Under the pieces are notes generated by a model. That model worked only from the letters and a program-made list of their open reading frames with translations. It made no database searches and was not told the origin of the DNA. The translations under genes were made by a program, and so were the position numbers. Positions 1 to 9,550 of a DNA stretch of 64,000 nt are shown in pieces. Every line of letters starts with the position of its first letter. Positions within the stretch are counted from its first letter, which is position 1. Origin of the DNA: Gliomastix tumulicola (Eukaryota; Ascomycota; Sordariomycetes; Hypocreales; Bionectriaceae); NCBI GenBank assembly GCA_001599755.1, contig BCHX01000002.1:558001-622000 (forward strand). Direction: 5' to 3'.

Positions 1-424
1 GAGTGCCATTGTCGCGATGCAGGAGATTGGCCGGATCGTGCAGAGCAAAGGTAAATCATCGTCGCTAGCTACTTACCCCTGTCTTGAGGGGCGCCAGGAG
101 GGCAATGGGCCGTTGACTGACTCTGTTCGCGATGTCAGGTTTTGAGCCCGGCAAGATGCCCGGTCGGATGGACATGCTCAAGCTCATGATGGACAAGGAA
201 TTCAGGGATGCCGCGCAGAAGGTAGGGCAACCTGGGACTCGAGTGGCGATGGTCGATTGGGACTGACAGGGTATTCGCAGCTGAACGAGGAGATGAAAGA
301 AGCTGGTGTTGAGTTCAACCCAGAGGTAGGTTGCTTGTGGTCATCTTACAGCATTTCGTACTGACAGGCAGCAGACGATATCGAAGATGATGGGAGCTGG
401 CAGCTCATGAGGCCGGATCCATGA
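1..424 (+). CDS. 3' end of an unidentified gene (four exons visible)
   Basis: Only the C-terminal part lies in the window. I read exons 1-50, 139-221, 281-325 and 368-424 (TGA at 422-424). Introns have clean GT..AG ends and the joined frame stays open. The visible tail of about 78 residues is rich in Met, Lys, Asp and Glu, probably helical, and ends in an acidic stretch followed by a Trp (DDGSW). It runs through KMPGRMDMLKLMMDKEF and LNEEMKEAGVEFNPE. I do not recognise the family and assign no function. The very short third exon (45 bases) would be easy to miss in automatic gene calling. The start lies upstream of the window. Confidence 0.6.
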
Positions 425-1099
425 CAATAGATGCAGTCAGTCACCCATGTAAAGTTATCCCATCTCCTGTACAATATGAAACCCAGAGGGGGTACCTAAA
501 TGTTCATCTCTCGGACATAATTCATGATACCGAGTTACCGATTTGAATACCGTCTGCCGTTGCTGTTCTGGGGGGGGGGGGGGGGGGGGGCTTAGCGAGG
601 ATTGGCTGCTGTGGCGGAAGGGCTCCCCGGTACTTTGTCCATGCAACGTCCTCAATCTTAGACAAGCTTAAAGTGTCAATTGATCGATCTGGGAAGCGAG
701 ACGGAGGAACCGATTGGGTCCCCTGAATGCATTAAATGCTGGCAGTCCCTGACGGGAGACTGAGTCGGAAGGTCGATGTACATCTCCTGCAAAATTACGT
801 GACGAATGACTTTGAATTGATGGAATGCCTCCCTGCCCCAATATTGCTAATTTTAGTGCCGTCACGTGTCCACTCCCTCACCCCCTTGATTATGTAATTT
901 TCCAGATTCCCTTGAGGACACGCGAACCGTGAGATGACGGCAATTGATTCATTTCGTCAGATTCTCATTTTCCATCGCGGCCACACGGTCGCCCTTCTCC
1001 CTCTACAGAGCGCCCGACACACACTGACTTGGCGCTCGGGGGAACCTATCTTTCACAGCCCTTTCTTGATGGTTGACCAGACCTGAGCGGCTGCCCATC
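425..1099. other. Intergenic region with a long poly-G tract
   Basis: I see no gene between the end of the first gene and the Mpv17-family start. The stretch contains a 21-base G homopolymer (570-590) and otherwise unremarkable sequence. The last part (about 900-1099) is presumably the promoter and 5' leader of the downstream gene. Short open frames here use non-ATG starts and show no protein-like composition. Confidence 0.5.
570..590 (+). repeat. Poly-G homopolymer (21 G)
   Basis: An uninterrupted run of 21 guanines is seen directly. Long G runs are rare in nuclear coding genomes. They can form quadruplex structures and are error-prone in sequencing, so the exact length may not be reliable. 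Confidence 0.9.
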
Positions 1100-1798
1100 A
1101 TGCTGGTGCGTCGCGCCCTCAACATGCGCCTCGCATGTCAAGCCATGACCATCAAGGTTTCCGCCAACCTCGTCGTGCAGACGATCCGCATCTGGAACAC
1201 GCCGGTCGGGCCCGACGAGCCGCCGCCTGGATTCGACTGGCAGCACGTCGCTGAGTTCGCTGTGTACGGCTTCGTGGGGTCGCAGGTCGGCAACGTCATC
1301 CAGTACGTCCTCGAGGACTGGTTCCCGACGGGCGGTAGTAGCCACACGCAGGGGGATGTCCTGCCCAGGGCGATGCGACGGGACGACGCTATTGTGGAGG
1401 AGAAGAAGATCAAGACGGACAACGACGATCAGGAGGCTGCCGCTGGTGGCGTCATCGTGGCGCCGCCGTCGGGCAGCAAGAAGTGGCTGAATCTCGATCC
1501 CAACCTCAGCTGGCGAAACGTCATGGCCAAGCTTATCCTCGACCAGACCATCGGTCTCCTCATCACCAGCACCGTGTTTCTCACCATCACGAACATCGCA
1601 CGCGTGCAGCACCCGCTCCTCGTCCTGGCCGTCATCCGGGAGAGGCTGTGGCCGCTTGTCAAGGCCGGGTGGCACCTCTGGCCCCTGGTGGCCATCTGCA
1701 ATTTCCTTTGGGTACCCGTGCGATCCCGGGTGCTCGTCGCGGTTATCGTCGGATTCGGCTGGAGCATTTTCCTGAGCATCTTTTCTATGCGGAAGTGA
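1100..1798 (+). CDS. Mpv17/PMP22-family integral membrane protein
   Basis: A single-exon frame of 232 residues from the ATG at 1100. The in-frame extension upstream starts only at a TTG, so I use the first ATG; an internal Met (MTIKVS) is an alternative. The C-terminal half carries the family pattern: a DQT motif followed by a hydrophobic helix (LILDQTIGLLITSTVFL), then WHLWPLVAICNFLWVPVRSR and a final helix ending FLSIF. This is the W-x-x-WP...NF...VP...R signature of Mpv17/PMP22/Sym1 proteins, four-helix proteins of the peroxisomal or mitochondrial inner membrane. A hydrophilic acidic insert (about residues 100-130) separates the two halves and is longer than in the shortest members. The organelle cannot be told from sequence. 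Confidence 0.8.
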   Translation: MLVRRALNMRLACQAMTIKVSANLVVQTIRIWNTPVGPDEPPPGFDWQHVAEFAVYGFVGSQVGNVIQYVLEDWFPTGGSSHTQGDVLPRAMRRDDAIVEEKKIKTDNDDQEAAAGGVIVAPPSGSKKWLNLDPNLSWRNVMAKLILDQTIGLLITSTVFLTITNIARVQHPLLVLAVIRERLWPLVKAGWHLWPLVAICNFLWVPVRSRVLVAVIVGFGWSIFLSIFSMRK

Positions 1799-1999
1799 TA
1801 GATACCCTGACATTTGGGCGCAAACGAAGCATCGACTGAGCGAGCGAGCGAGCTAAGGTTAAGCAGGAGGCATGCATTGCATTTCATTTGATAGGGGGGA
1901 GATGGCTTGGACATGTGGGGGGTTAGATTTCAGCTTGCGTGTATTTCTTGAATATTTTGTACTGTATATATCGACATCGACATACTACATGCGAGCGAG

Positions 2000-3239
2000 C
2001 TACCGCGTCGCTTTGAAGTCTACCTTTCCTGTGTTTCCATCTAATGTGCCTGCCCGGTGGTAATACGTCTTCGCCCTGATGTAGGGATCCAGCTTCCAGT
2101 AGTTCTCCTGCAGCTTGTGCGCCGCGGCCTGTCTCTCCGTCTCCTTCTCACTGCACTCCTTTGACTGATGGGTCGTCGCTATCCAGTCGAGGGTGAGCTG
2201 TTCGAACTGGCGGATAATCTCCTCTCGCTCCTCCGAGACCTTTTCTCCGTGCCCGGGAGAGTTGTGTGCCTCGTTCTCTCCGTGTTGAGGCTCGATGTAC
2301 TTGTACTGCCAGTCATCTTTGCCACCGTACAGGGACTGCAGGTTCTCCTCGTGGACGAATTTCAGCAGATCGGATTTGGTCTTTGTGAAGTTGATCTTGA
2401 TCGCCACATTCGGGTCGAGCCAGTGCTTGACCACATTCCAGATGCCTGCCAGACGTTAGTCAATAGACTGCACCCTCACATGAAAGTTGGCCAAACTCAC
2501 CCCAGAAGACGAATGGCGCATTGTGCACAAGCACCGCACCCAACGTCTCCGGATACCGCGCCTCAAAAACATGCACCAGAAACTTGGCCACGTGATAATC
2601 CATGTTCTTCAGACCGAAGCCCGCCATGTCGAAGATCAAGCACGCCTTGTCGTGCGGCGCCCGCGCCAGCAGCCGCAGACTCTCGATGCTGTGCAGGATG
2701 TACCGCTCCATGGCCTCGGGCCCTTGCTTGCCCGGGTCGTGCATCCGGACGCGCGCAATGTAGATGGGCCTGTTCTCCCTGTCGGTGTTTCGGGCATAGC
2801 TCTTCCCCGAGCGGTACTGGTCCAGGAACTCCCTGTCCGTCCTGGACGGGGCCGCCGCGAGGCCGACGCTCTCGCCCGTGCGCACGATGGTCTCGTCGAG
2901 GTTCATCTCGCGGCGCCAGTTGACGGCCGAGACGAGCATCTCGACGGCGAGCTCGACGTCCCATTTGCGCGCGCGGAGGAAGCGCAGGACCGTGGCGTCC
3001 GGGTGGTCATTCACGATGAAGCGCCACAGCGCACGCTTGAACCCCTCGGGGCTCTTGCCATTGTCGGTGAGATGATGGAGGAAGCGCGGCGACTGGTCTG
3101 GCGGCGTGTCGGCGGCGCTGGCAGCTTCGGGGATGGCGTGGCCGCTGAGGCGCAGGAGGTGAATCCACGCTTTTCGGAGCTTGGCCTCCTGCTCGGGCGT
3201 CAGATTGCCCAGCGTGCCGCCCTCGCTGAGCTGCGACAT
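2000..3239 (-). CDS. Sec14-like CRAL-TRIO lipid-transfer protein
   Basis: Two exons on minus: 3239-2501 and 2445-2000, about 394 residues, with a 55-base intron (donor after FVFWG). The N-terminal part has the CRAL-TRIO_N features LGNLTPEQEAKLRKAW and ATVLRFLRARKWDVE. The lipid-binding domain follows with RPIYIARVRMHDP, LIFDMAGFGLKNMDY and ARYPETLGAVLVHNAPFVFWGIW. Such proteins move phosphatidylinositol and other lipids between membranes or present them to kinases. I chose the Met before SQLSEGG because fungal relatives begin just upstream of LGNLTPEQE; an in-frame Met at 3287 and a longer frame to 3488 exist but read like leader sequence. The C-terminal tail (GENEAHNSPGHGEK onward) is hydrophilic. 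Confidence 0.85.
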
Positions 3240-4634
3240 GTTGCCGATGAGCTGCTGCAGCTCGTAGTACCTCTGGCCTATCCGCATCGATGAGTGTACT
3301 GGTCTCGTGCTGCTAGACAGTCTGCACGAAAAGATGACATACCAGGCGGATATTCGTATCGGTGAGGTGGTGGTGTGCCTCGCTCGGCCGCACAGATTTA
3401 TTCCCCGACACAGGCAGGCAGGCTCCGGAATCGACGGCACTGGCGCGCGCCGCTGTTGGTCCGTGTGAGATGCGAGCTGAAGGTGCAATGACGAAGTTTT
3501 TCCCAGTCTAGAGACGGGACGGGGAGAGAGGGTGAGTCGGGACGGAGCTGATATCCGTTGACTAAGCTAGCCCAGTGGCATGCGTCAGTGTTTATTCCGG
3601 ACTGACTGTGCAGCGGACTTTGGGGGGAGCGCCTTGACTAATTGTGGGCTTGCCGCTTCCCCCGCAAGCCGGGCGATCTTGGGCAGTGATGTGTGCACTC
3701 CTTAGTGAGGGCGAGCTGGTGGTACGAAATCGATGGTCTGGTGATCGCCCCGAGGCACGTGAGGTGTTTGAATTGGCTTTTGAGTGCGAGCTAGCTAGTC
3801 AGCTAGATATTTCTATTGCCGACACGATTCAATGATGATCTAGTGCGCAGTCTAATGTTCGGTACTTGTTCTCGTAGTAAATAAATGGTTAGCTCATCGT
3901 GGTCAGATGTAACTAACTCATGTTCTTATGGCATTGAGCACACTGGGCCCAATTGGGTCACCACCGGAGCAAAACTCGGAATACCTCACGACATGAGACT
4001 GCTGCAACATTTTGGAGAGTGTGGCATGTTTTTCCATTAAAGAAAAACGATTGGGGAATTCGAGGCTTCAGGACGGCAAATTCCGAGATGGCATTGAGGG
4101 TCTATTGTGCTGACGGGCTTCCGTCCATTTTCGGCAAATAATCTCAAGGAGATGCAGCCCCTCCAGCCCTGGTTCTGTTTTTATGTCGCTTGTAGCTGGC
4201 ACGAATGCCTTACCTATACCTGTGAGCTCCAGGGTCAGCCCTCTTCAACTCCTACACGGCGCTTAGGAGGGCCAATCACAATCGTGAGCCAAACGACGGC
4301 TTGCCCCTCGGCATCCAAGCTGGAGGCGATTATAAGAACTGAGGCGACCCTCTTATAAGCGTCAGCTTACACCAGGCTCCAGCCCATCACATGAACAAGC
4401 AACGTGCTGACCTCTCAGCGTCCAGCTGACGATAATATGGCTGTGCCGCTCTAAATAGATGAAGACTTCCCAGGCCACTTACAAGGTTCGTCGCATTACC
4501 CGAGAAGAGATATAAAAGCCCTGTCTGCCTGCGTTGATGTAGAATTAGATCTCCTTGCGTAGCAACACTAAAACTCAGCTTACCGTCTTCTCGAACACCC
4601 ACCCGGCACTCGTTCAAGCCAAATCATATTTACC
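3240..4634. other. Gene-free stretch between Sec14-like gene and small + strand gene
   Basis: About 1.4 kb with no frame that looks protein-like. It should contain the divergent promoter of the Sec14-like gene and, at its right end, the promoter of the next gene, including a good TATA element at 4511-4518. I see no repeat or RNA gene. Confidence 0.5.
4511..4518 (+). promoter_or_regulatory. TATA box (tataaaag) upstream of the 4635 gene
   Basis: A consensus TATA element lies about 117 bases before the ATG at 4635, a normal distance for a filamentous fungal core promoter with a short leader. Confidence 0.5.
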
Positions 4635-5258
4635 ATGTCTTCCACCGCCGAAACAGTAGAAGCCCTTGCGTGCGCGCCGGATTTGCCTCGCCAAGATGAC
4701 TCTTTACAAGGAAAGGGAATTCTGCCTCTCGGCAGGTTTGCTGAGAAAATCCTGATGTGAGATTGCCCTGGGCGTCACGCGGAAAACCGCCGATCTAACA
4801 AGAACTACAGCAACATGCACGAGTTCATGAACGACAAAGCTGCGCTTAAAGTGATCCAGAAGAACTTTGCACCAGACGTCCTGATCCAGTATGAACCTAT
4901 TCCTCCAAGTCACATTTTTCAACATGGCTGGCTGACATACCTATTTAGAATCAACAAATCGCCCCTTGACTTGGATGACTTCGTCACCTTTGTGGGTGGC
5001 TCCAGAGATGCGTTCGAATTCTTGGAGGTCGACACTCGCAATACTCTCGTGGTGCCGAGTGACGCCGAGGGCCGGGGAGGGACTGTCAGTTTGAGTGCCC
5101 TCGTGACCATGAAGCAGAAGTCGGATGGCTTTGTCTTCCACACTCACCTGAACCACATTTATGAAGTTACTTGGTTCAAGTTCGACGGGCATCCGGGCAA
5201 GAGGCTCGTCACGAAAGTATTTGGTGTCATTGACTCTCCTGTTCCCATTCCTATTTAA
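4635..5258 (+). CDS. Small unassigned protein, two exons
   Basis: Exon 1 is 4635-4756 and exon 2 is 4811-5258, joined through a 54-base intron (GTGAGA...TACAG) that restores the frame across an otherwise terminating TGA, giving 189 residues. A TATA element sits upstream. The protein has an N-terminal helix-rich part (INMHEFMNDKAALKVIQKNF) followed by alternating strand-like segments (FVFHTHLNHIYEVTWFKFDG). It ends shortly after a KLVTK-type strand. The size and helix-then-curved-sheet order recall the NTF2/SnoaL-like cone fold, but I see no diagnostic motif, so that is only a guess. No signal peptide or membrane segment is visible. It sits between the Sec14-like gene and a decayed HET gene. 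Confidence 0.6.
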
Positions 5259-5460
5259 CATATTGGAAGTAGGAACATGGACTAGAACCGTTAGGCTTTC
5301 AAAGAGGGCTTTGGTTAAACAAAATTGATAAGAACTGTTAATCCAACTTTAATTCCGATTTATTTGCTTAATCTGAGATGTAAACCTTAACGAAAAATTC
5401 ATTTGGTACGTTAACGAATCCGGATGATGTCTAGTCTCCCTCGCCGGCTTTTGCCTGCTG

Positions 5461-6889
5461 TTGGGAGACTGCGGGACGCACAAGTACTGCCCGAAGGCCA
5501 TCGGCAATTGGGAAAGCCCGCTGAGGCTTATCGAAGCGTTGCAAGGGGACTACGCGCGTTGGGTGGAAATGAAGAATCTTGATAGCGTTCAATACGCCAT
5601 CGTAAGCTACTGCTGGGGTACGTCCAGTACAGTCTTCGACGCGAGAACCGTCCTCTCTAATCTCGACAAGAGGATGACTAAATTCCCTTTGACCGACCTC
5701 CCCACGACTCTGAGGGACAGTGTGAGATTCACTAGGCTGTTAGGCGTGTAGTACATTTGGACTGACGCCATTTGCATCTGCCAGGACCCAGGAGAATGGG
5801 TATCGGAAAGCAGGAAGATGATGCAATACTACGAAAACGCTTACTTCACAATCGCACCAATCATGTGCGCCTCGTCAGATGCCAGCTTCTTCCAGCCTCG
5901 GCCCACCTTTGTCTCTAAGATGGTCACCTACGATACTGTCGAATGACTGCAGTTTCACTACCCGAACCTCCTCAGTGGCACAACAGAACTGGACAAATCC
6001 GCCTGGAACTCGCGAGGATGGACCTTCCAGGAGCAGCTGCTCTCAAGTCACGCACCGTACATCGGCGAACATCAGATGTTATGGGAGTGCCGAGAAGGAT
6101 CTGAAACCTTGGCCACAGCACCAACAGAGGTCTTTTACGCTGACCACTACTGCCTGCCAGTCTCGCTAGAAAACGCGGTGGGATCAACGGAATGGTCGGA
6201 CCTCGATGGGTTCCGGAACAAGTGATACTTTCTCCTGGGTTAGTATGCTGGCCGCAAACTTACGAATGAAAGCGACAAGCTCACCGCCTTACATGGTGTT
6301 GCGACAAAATTTGGACAGCTATTCGGGTCACGAGATACGTACCTCAGTGGGTTCTGGAAGAACGATCTCTGGAACAGCCTTCCCTGGAGGATTCCCCGGC
6401 GAGAGAAAACCACCGTCCAAGTCCAAGTCATTTCCGTCTTGGTCCTGGTGCTCGATGAACGTGGCGCTCACGTGGTCCGAGGAGACGGGGAACATACCTT
6501 GTGCCAATCTCGTCGAGTGGGAGACGGTTTCGAATGCCCCGACATCAGGTCCAAATACGGTCGTTAGAGTGTTGGTGGTCGAATCATATCTCTTCCCCGC
6601 AGCACTGCTGAAAACAAAATTTCCAGCCGAGGTTCAATTGGATGACACCTCTGCTTTCAAGGAAACGGACGATGCAATGCTATCAGCACTTGTGCTAACA
6701 TCCTACTCCGACAACGAAGAGAACCAAGACTACGCAGAGGTAAACGCTCCTCAGGATTTACAACCCGTCGACGTATCTGGCCTCATTGTGCGACAGAGCG
6801 AAGTCCATGGCTCTCAAAGCAGCATCCGAAATTTGCGAGAATTGGATGGTTTGAAATTGAATGGGAATCCAACTCTGTTCAAAGGGTGA
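5461..6889 (+). pseudogene. Decayed HET-domain (heterokaryon incompatibility) gene
   Basis: Conserved HET motifs can be followed in one frame: YAIVSYCWGTSST, IWTDAICICQDP (normally WIDALCI.QD), YENAYFTIAP, RGWTFQEQLLS, and the later LTNESDKLTALHGVA. The frame is interrupted by stops at 5749-5751 (TAG), 5944-5946 (TGA), 6223-6225 (TGA) and 6241-6243 (TAG). The C-terminal hallmark PSWSWCSM lies in a different frame, so there is also a frameshift near 6410. No ATG-led N-terminus is visible, so the 5' end is missing or shifted. Residual similarity may run to about 7150. The stops sit where Trp or Gln codons would fit, as expected from single transitions. It lies tail-to-tail with an intact HET gene on minus. 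Confidence 0.8.
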
Positions 6890-7088
6890 GAGTCGGCTAC
6901 GGAGGAATCCTCCAGGACGTAGATGCGTTGCCAGATTCCGTCTCAACAATACTGTCGAACTTTTTCGGCCAAATTTGGCGGAATACAGGGGCAATTGCAC
7001 TTGGATGAAGTACGACGCTAGACAAGGCTCCGAGGGACGGAGATGGAAAGTCGCGAGGATAAGCTTCCAAATGAACATGTATATTGGG

Positions 7089-9209
7089 TTAGATAATTAC
7101 GAGTTCTATGTAATCAGTGACGTATTTCTGATGAAATTGTTCAACAGGTAGTGAAACGAAACAGTCCCCAATGAAAGTGTACATAAAACGGCTTTGGGCG
7201 CTTTGAGTGTCCGCGCGGAGTGTTGGGTAGTGAATGCTCGGGCTCATCTCCTGCACTCGTACGGCCATCGGTAAGCTGGCGTGTTGGCTATCTAGTCCAC
7301 GATTGAAAAAGATGACCTGATCTCTCGGGATGAGTTGGGACGGGCCGTTACCTATGATGCCCTCGAAGGCGCTGTATTTCCGATCCCAGCACCAGTCAGC
7401 TTGAAAAACGCAGCGCTCTTTCATACTGAGAGCTATCAGATCAAGTATAGCATCAAACATCGATACGGACTCGTGATCGTCGACGTCAAGGAGATAGTGA
7501 ATGGAAAATCTGAGACTTGATTCCAGATGGTCGCTGGAATGTGGGTTATCCAAAGAACTGCCATTAAAGGCTTGTTGCAGCGATATTGTTGTCTCATACG
7601 CCTTGCATGAAAGTTGTGTGAAACGCCGACGCAACTCGTGGTGGATTACTAGGCCGCTTTCATTTTGGAGAGGGAGCTCATCGCGAAATTGACCTTTCAT
7701 AGTGACGGCTCTAGCGAACTGGGCGATAAAGTCCACTCTGTACTCTTCGAGAAGCGTAGGACTTAGATCATGGTAGGCCTTCATCAGCGAGCCTCGGAAG
7801 CGGTTCCACACCTCAAAGAACGTGGACCGAATCCAGCTAACAACCTCAAAGCGGTTGCTCGTTGGGGCAGGACATCCTCTGCTCTTCGAACATACCCTCA
7901 GCGTCGCTAGCCTAGGATCTCCAGGCTCTGAAGAGGACCCTCGCATTGAGCTGTAAAATTCTCGGCGATCTGGATTTCGAACAGTGACTAGACGGGCTTG
8001 GAGAACATGTGCTTCAGTTCCCTGAAGCTTCGAGATTTGACCAGGACGCATCTTTGCGTGCGTTTCAGTGCTATCTCGTTGTCGCCACGTTGGTCTTCGT
8101 TGAGGCGGTATTCTCCAGTCAGGAACCCAGCTCGGCAAAAGCCTTGGGCTCTGGCCGTAATCGTCACGCGTCGTAGCTTGGATCAGAACCCATTCTAAGT
8201 CCCGAGTTTCTACCAGGCTTATCGCAGTCGAAATGTATACATCCTCTACTGAAGCGCTGTAGTCAATGGAAAGAACCGGTCCCTGCTGCGAATGATTCTG
8301 CGGGAGTGAAGCGGTTTGCTGGGACACACTCATCGCGATATCTGTCGCAAAGGTGAGCAGAGTGAAGATCCGGTCCCTGGCATCTGCACATTCGAAATGA
8401 TCGAAACGCCCCATCAACTCTGATAGCTGTGATGAGCGGCCCGTGAATGAAAGCTCCAGAGCAGACCGTTTCCAGAGGTCAAACATTGCAGAGAAACCTT
8501 TCCAATCAACCGGCGCGGCGTTCTCGCTCGCCGACAGTAAATCCACAAGTTGTCCAAGCCGCCCGAACGATAATTGCTGAGAACCGCACATCAGAACAAC
8601 ATCCGGGTTCAAAACGACCTCCTGAATGACCCAGCGTCGACTGAACCAAGGCAGGCGGACGAGACTCGTAACAGCATCTGTCAAGCCTTGTCGGTAGAGG
8701 CCAAATGAAAATGCCTCTGATCTCGAACTGATGTGGCGCGCAATGCGTTTGATATGGAGCAGAGCTTGCTCCTCTTCTGCCCAATTGCCCCCCAACCACA
8801 CAAGGACTCCGATGGCGCCTCGATAGATATCAGTCATGAGTGGGATGTGCCTGCTTTTCTCAGCGTTGTCTCTTTGATTGATGCAGACGGCGTCGGCCCA
8901 GAGCACACGCGGCGTGTCGTGGGGTCTCAGTTTTCGAAGGGCATCCGAAAGGTTGGCCGTGATTAGGAGGTGTTTTAAGCTGCCTCCATCCACATCAATA
9001 ACCAAGGTCTGAGACAGAGTGTTGGTTCCCCAGGTGTAGGAGATGGCTTCGTAGAACGGCGTTGCGGGGGCGTACAGCTCGACGGCGAAGAGGCGGCATC
9101 GAAGCTCGGCATCTGGGTCGCCAGAAGGCTGGAGCTCGAGAAGGCGAGTGTATGTTGACGAGGGTAGCTTTGAATAAGCATAGGCGGTGTGGTCCTGGAC
9201 TGCCTCCAT
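7089..9209 (-). CDS. HET-domain protein (Het-6-like architecture), 706 residues
   Basis: One long intronless frame from the ATG at 9209 to the stop at 7089. The N-terminal HET domain shows EAISYTWG (about residues 54-61), LWADAVCINQ (about 102-111), a short linker with VLVWLG, and LPWFSRRWVIQEVVL (about 188-202). HET domains are predicted TIR-like folds that act in fungal non-self recognition and programmed death after hyphal fusion. The rest (about residues 260-706) has no domain I recognise, as is usual for this class. There is no membrane segment or nucleotide-binding motif, so any partner must be encoded elsewhere. Its 3' end overlaps the decayed tail of the neighbouring plus-strand HET locus by about 60 bases. 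Confidence 0.85.
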   Translation of the reverse strand: MEAVQDHTAYAYSKLPSSTYTRLLELQPSGDPDAELRCRLFAVELYAPATPFYEAISYTWGTNTLSQTLVIDVDGGSLKHLLITANLSDALRKLRPHDTPRVLWADAVCINQRDNAEKSRHIPLMTDIYRGAIGVLVWLGGNWAEEEQALLHIKRIARHISSRSEAFSFGLYRQGLTDAVTSLVRLPWFSRRWVIQEVVLNPDVVLMCGSQQLSFGRLGQLVDLLSASENAAPVDWKGFSAMFDLWKRSALELSFTGRSSQLSELMGRFDHFECADARDRIFTLLTFATDIAMSVSQQTASLPQNHSQQGPVLSIDYSASVEDVYISTAISLVETRDLEWVLIQATTRDDYGQSPRLLPSWVPDWRIPPQRRPTWRQRDSTETHAKMRPGQISKLQGTEAHVLQARLVTVRNPDRREFYSSMRGSSSEPGDPRLATLRVCSKSRGCPAPTSNRFEVVSWIRSTFFEVWNRFRGSLMKAYHDLSPTLLEEYRVDFIAQFARAVTMKGQFRDELPLQNESGLVIHHELRRRFTQLSCKAYETTISLQQAFNGSSLDNPHSSDHLESSLRFSIHYLLDVDDHESVSMFDAILDLIALSMKERCVFQADWCWDRKYSAFEGIIGNGPSQLIPRDQVIFFNRGLDSQHASLPMAVRVQEMSPSIHYPTLRADTQSAQSRFMYTFIGDCFVSLPVEQFHQKYVTDYIELVII

Positions 9210-9466
9210 CTTTACTTGGGGCAGATGTGAGTTTTACGAAAGAAGGAGGGGATGTTGGGGAGTAAATGTGCAATTCACGAGTTTAGGCGGCTAGTTGCCT
9301 TAGGCACCAGTGCGAACCACATGAATTATGTTAGTAGTGTGCTGATGGCAAAACTGGGTCGAATGCTACGCCGAGTCGCCTGACGCACAGCTGAGGAACT
9401 CAGTCAAGTTGCATCAACGCTGATCCTTTCAGTGGCTCGGCGGTTAAAACCAGTCCCGTCCAGCAC

Positions 9467-9474
9467 TATAAGAC
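9467..9474 (+). promoter_or_regulatory. TATA-like element before HET gene
   Basis: The sequence tataagac lies about 80 bases before the ATG at 9551. It is a reasonable core promoter candidate in a 340-base intergenic space shared with the divergent HET gene on minus. Confidence 0.4.
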
Positions 9475-9550
9475 AGCACCATTCACCCCGATCTTTGCCG
9501 ACTCCATTTGCTGTTCATCCCACCAGCTTTCATCACTTTCGTCTATCGTC

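Noticed and set aside
1046..1813. Minus-strand frame opposite the Mpv17-family gene
   Set aside because: Antisense shadow; the plus strand has the family signature.
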